Shown: piece by piece, positions 63,301 through 64,000 of the stretch
Layout: each line of letters begins with the position of its first letter
Numbering within the stretch: the first letter of the stretch is position 1
Origin: Streptomyces sp. NBC_00344
Lineage (GTDB): Bacteria > Actinomycetota > Actinomycetes > Streptomycetales > Streptomycetaceae
Reading direction: 5' to 3'
Assembly (NCBI RefSeq): GCF_036088315.1
Contig: NZ_CP107996.1
Span: 6,437,001 to 6,501,000, forward strand
Length of the DNA stretch: 64,000 nucleotides
Notes under the pieces: generated by a model
Seen by the model: only the letters and a program-made list of their open reading frames with translations
Database searches by the model: none
What the model was told of the DNA's origin: nothing
Translations under genes and position numbers: made by a program

Positions 63301-63855
63301 GCCGATCTGCCCGGTCAGATAGGGGTCTTCGCTGTAGGACTCGAAGGCACGTCCCCAGCGCGGGTCGCGGACGATGTTGACGGTGGGGCCCAGGTCGACG
63401 TCCACGCCCTTTGTCCTGTCCTCCTCACCGATCACCTGTCCGTAGGACTTGGCCACCGAAGGGTCGAAGGAGGCCGCGACACCGGTCGCCGCCGGCAGCT
63501 GGGTGGTGTCGTTCATCCGCACGCCCGTCGGACCGTCCTGCATCTTCAGAGCAGGGATGCACAGACGGGCGTTTCCGGGCACTTCGCCGGTGTAGGAACC
63601 ACTGGCCGCGCCGTGCACCGTCGCGATCTTCTCGTCGAGCGTCATCTTCGACACGACCTGGCCTGCGCGGGAATCGGCGGACGCCTTCGCCCCGATCCAG
63701 GGGCACTGCGTGTCGGCGCCCGGCGTTCTCGCTTGGGGGATGGCGGCGGCCTGGCCGGTCTGTGCGACGAGCAGCGCCGATACGACGAGGGAGCCGGCGA
63801 TCGATGTGGTGATCCGCCATCTGCGACGTTGCGCCGTGATTCTGGCCATCTGCAT
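60367..63855 (-). CDS. Secreted multidomain GH3 beta-glucosidase with PA14 insert
   Basis: A 1162-residue exported enzyme. Signal peptide (residues 1-38), then the GH3 N-terminal barrel (about 55-345, nucleophile Asp282 in FITSDWGG), the GH3 C-terminal sandwich (about 360-770) interrupted by a PA14 domain (about 458-587, LQGDYYAGAAPDGKPL...TGTYTFGLTSDDGSRLFIGG), and an Fn3-like domain (about 785-865). A NEW3-like sandwich and the same C-terminal module as the GH92 enzyme (VGVSDDADPTAGNLDGKGYS...NAELHLFAGTI) follow. The PA14 insert usually shapes specificity for beta-glucosides. ATG at 63855 follows GGAAG. A GACAACGTTGTC palindrome is inside the frame at 63193-63204. Confidence 0.92.
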   Translation of the reverse strand: MQMARITAQRRRWRITTSIAGSLVVSALLVAQTGQAAAIPQARTPGADTQCPWIGAKASADSRAGQVVSKMTLDEKIATVHGAASGSYTGEVPGNARLCIPALKMQDGPTGVRMNDTTQLPAATGVAASFDPSVAKSYGQVIGEEDRTKGVDVDLGPTVNIVRDPRWGRAFESYSEDPYLTGQIGSADINGIQSRGVMAQVKHWAVYNQETKRNTSSDNVVVDDRTVREIYTDAFGTIVDQSHPSSAMCSYSWVNGTDACENAYLNDILKKDFGFDGFITSDWGGTHSTVAAANAGMDMQMPNGSHFGAALKTAVQKGQVPQSRVDDMVTRILREEFRFGLFDHPSADTHEAMASTPDHVAFAKKAAEDGTVLLKNEGNVLPLDTHTVHSIAVIGDGAGVDTMSAGGGSAAVAGTGTVTPYQGIKTRAGSRATVAYAQGNQETGGSLPAVESAYLTPPSGNGHGLQGDYYAGAAPDGKPLATQTDPQVAFNWNGKVPAPGVPSTNFAAKWTGSLTPPTTGTYTFGLTSDDGSRLFIGGKQVIDNWRDQGGTSTETAKVELTAGTPVQVEIDYYQSGGGDKVNFGWTRPGAGTDPIGQAVRLAADSDVAVVYANDFESEGSDLSGIDLPGDQNALIEAVAAANANTVVVLNTGSAVTMPWLNKVKGVLEAWYPGQESGNAIAALLFGDVNPSGKLPVTFPKSLAQVPASTTEQWPGVNGQVQYSEGLNVGYRWYDKKALAPLYPFGYGLSYTSYRFSKLRVEGSRLNEDGSLRVSADVTNTGRRAGSEVAQLYLGAPASTGEPARQLKGFRKVHLKPGQTRTVTFELTAKDASYWNETAHAWTLGTGTYGVRIGDSSRNLPLSGAFRVDRTTGPRYTAVTAPATTERSATLSVRTTFTNRSTQPVHQAATTLTTPSGWSKTASTPSAFKTVPAGGSVSTKWTVEVPADAKGGKVSLTGTTTYKGSGTLPPATGKAAVRVAFAGLPDAFGTVGVSDDADPTAGNLDGKGYSFSAQALAEAGITPGAAVGGGPAAFTWPDVPAARPDAVTAAGQLIAMKGSGSSLSFLGAGTNGTQSGPVVVTYTDGSSSTATLTFADWYSNAAAPGGSLVATTDHWNRPAGSTDPADHKVSLYSAAIPLTQGKQVAYVSLPDNAELHLFAGTIS
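63193..63204. promoter_or_regulatory. GACAACGTTGTC palindrome inside GH3 gene
   Basis: The same core as the operator-like palindromes at GH92 and GH43 occurs about 650 bases inside the GH3 reading frame. It could be fortuitous, as it encodes SDNVVVDD. Confidence 0.35.
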
Positions 63856-64000
63856 GCCAACTTCCTTATCTAGGTGGTCATTACAAGTCGCCCGGTTCAG
63901 CTTCGGACGGACGCTATGCCTGGCCGTCTTTACCGTCAAGGGGCCGAATGGCGCCAGGAATTGACCGCTCAACGGAAGAGTCTGAAGAGTACGGTGACGT

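Noticed and set aside
62467..63873. 468-codon plus-strand frame opposite the GH3 gene
   Set aside because: Pure shadow of the GH3 coding sequence with repeated Val/Gly/Arg composition.

Overview
The window is a piece of a Streptomyces (or very close actinomycete) chromosome. The evidence is very high GC with third-position GC bias, many GTG starts, Leu TTA codons seen in only two genes, a Streptomyces-type gas vesicle operon, secreted glycosidases, paired APC permeases and several SpoIIE-type phosphatases. I see no rRNA, tRNA, CRISPR array, prophage, transposase or integrase. It reads as accessory or arm-like chromosome rich in carbohydrate enzymes rather than a mobile element.

Layout. 1-7 kb: the 3' end of a LacI-family regulator, a two-domain VOC protein, a secreted GH12 cellulase behind a perfect CebR-box, a small hypothetical protein, a phospholipase D/cardiolipin synthase-like protein and a GH13 alpha-glucosidase. 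7-14 kb: a cyclophilin, an APC permease, a FUSC-type membrane protein, a second VOC protein and a YdjC/ChbG deacetylase. 14-24 kb: a large secreted GH92 alpha-mannosidase, a DHFR-like reductase, a metallo-beta-lactamase-fold hydrolase divergent from an AraC regulator, a P-loop kinase, a secreted SLT transglycosylase and a second APC permease. 24-37 kb: a SpoIIE phosphatase/anti-sigma-like kinase, an NhaA-DsbA fusion, a GH78-like rhamnosidase, an M28 aminopeptidase, a kinase, a deazaflavin-dependent reductase, a MOSC-ferredoxin reductase fusion and a lipoprotein. 37.5-39.4 kb: an unusual single-pass protein joining sigma-factor-like, zinc-finger-like, transmembrane and ricin-lectin segments. 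39-44 kb: GNAT, ArsR beside a remnant VOC gene, a K+ channel, a phosphoesterase and a small VOC protein.

44.1-47.8 kb is an eight-gene, tightly coupled gas vesicle operon (gvpO-A-F-G-J-L-S-K). It ends in a strong terminator, convergent with a second SpoIIE phosphatase. 50-64 kb holds a GH43 glycosidase, a scar made of two decayed genes, a small secreted protein, an aldo/keto reductase, a HAD-like protein, a SnoaL-like gene interrupted by one stop codon, a GH15 enzyme, a cupredoxin lipoprotein with a membrane partner, and a very large GH3 beta-glucosidase.

How the parts connect. The secreted glycosidases (GH12, GH92, GH78, GH43, GH3) form the dominant theme. GH12 carries a CebR-box; GH43, GH92 and GH3 each carry a copy of an ACAACGTTGT palindrome. 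The GH12 and GH43 signal peptides each contain the rare TTA codon, suggesting dependence on the bldA tRNA. GH92 and GH3 share the same C-terminal module. The most novel-looking item is the sigma-like/zinc-finger/transmembrane/lectin protein at 37554-39386, which could be a one-protein carbohydrate-sensing regulator. Several small decay events (remnant VOC gene, nonsense-mutated SnoaL gene, head-to-head truncated gene pair) show local gene loss.
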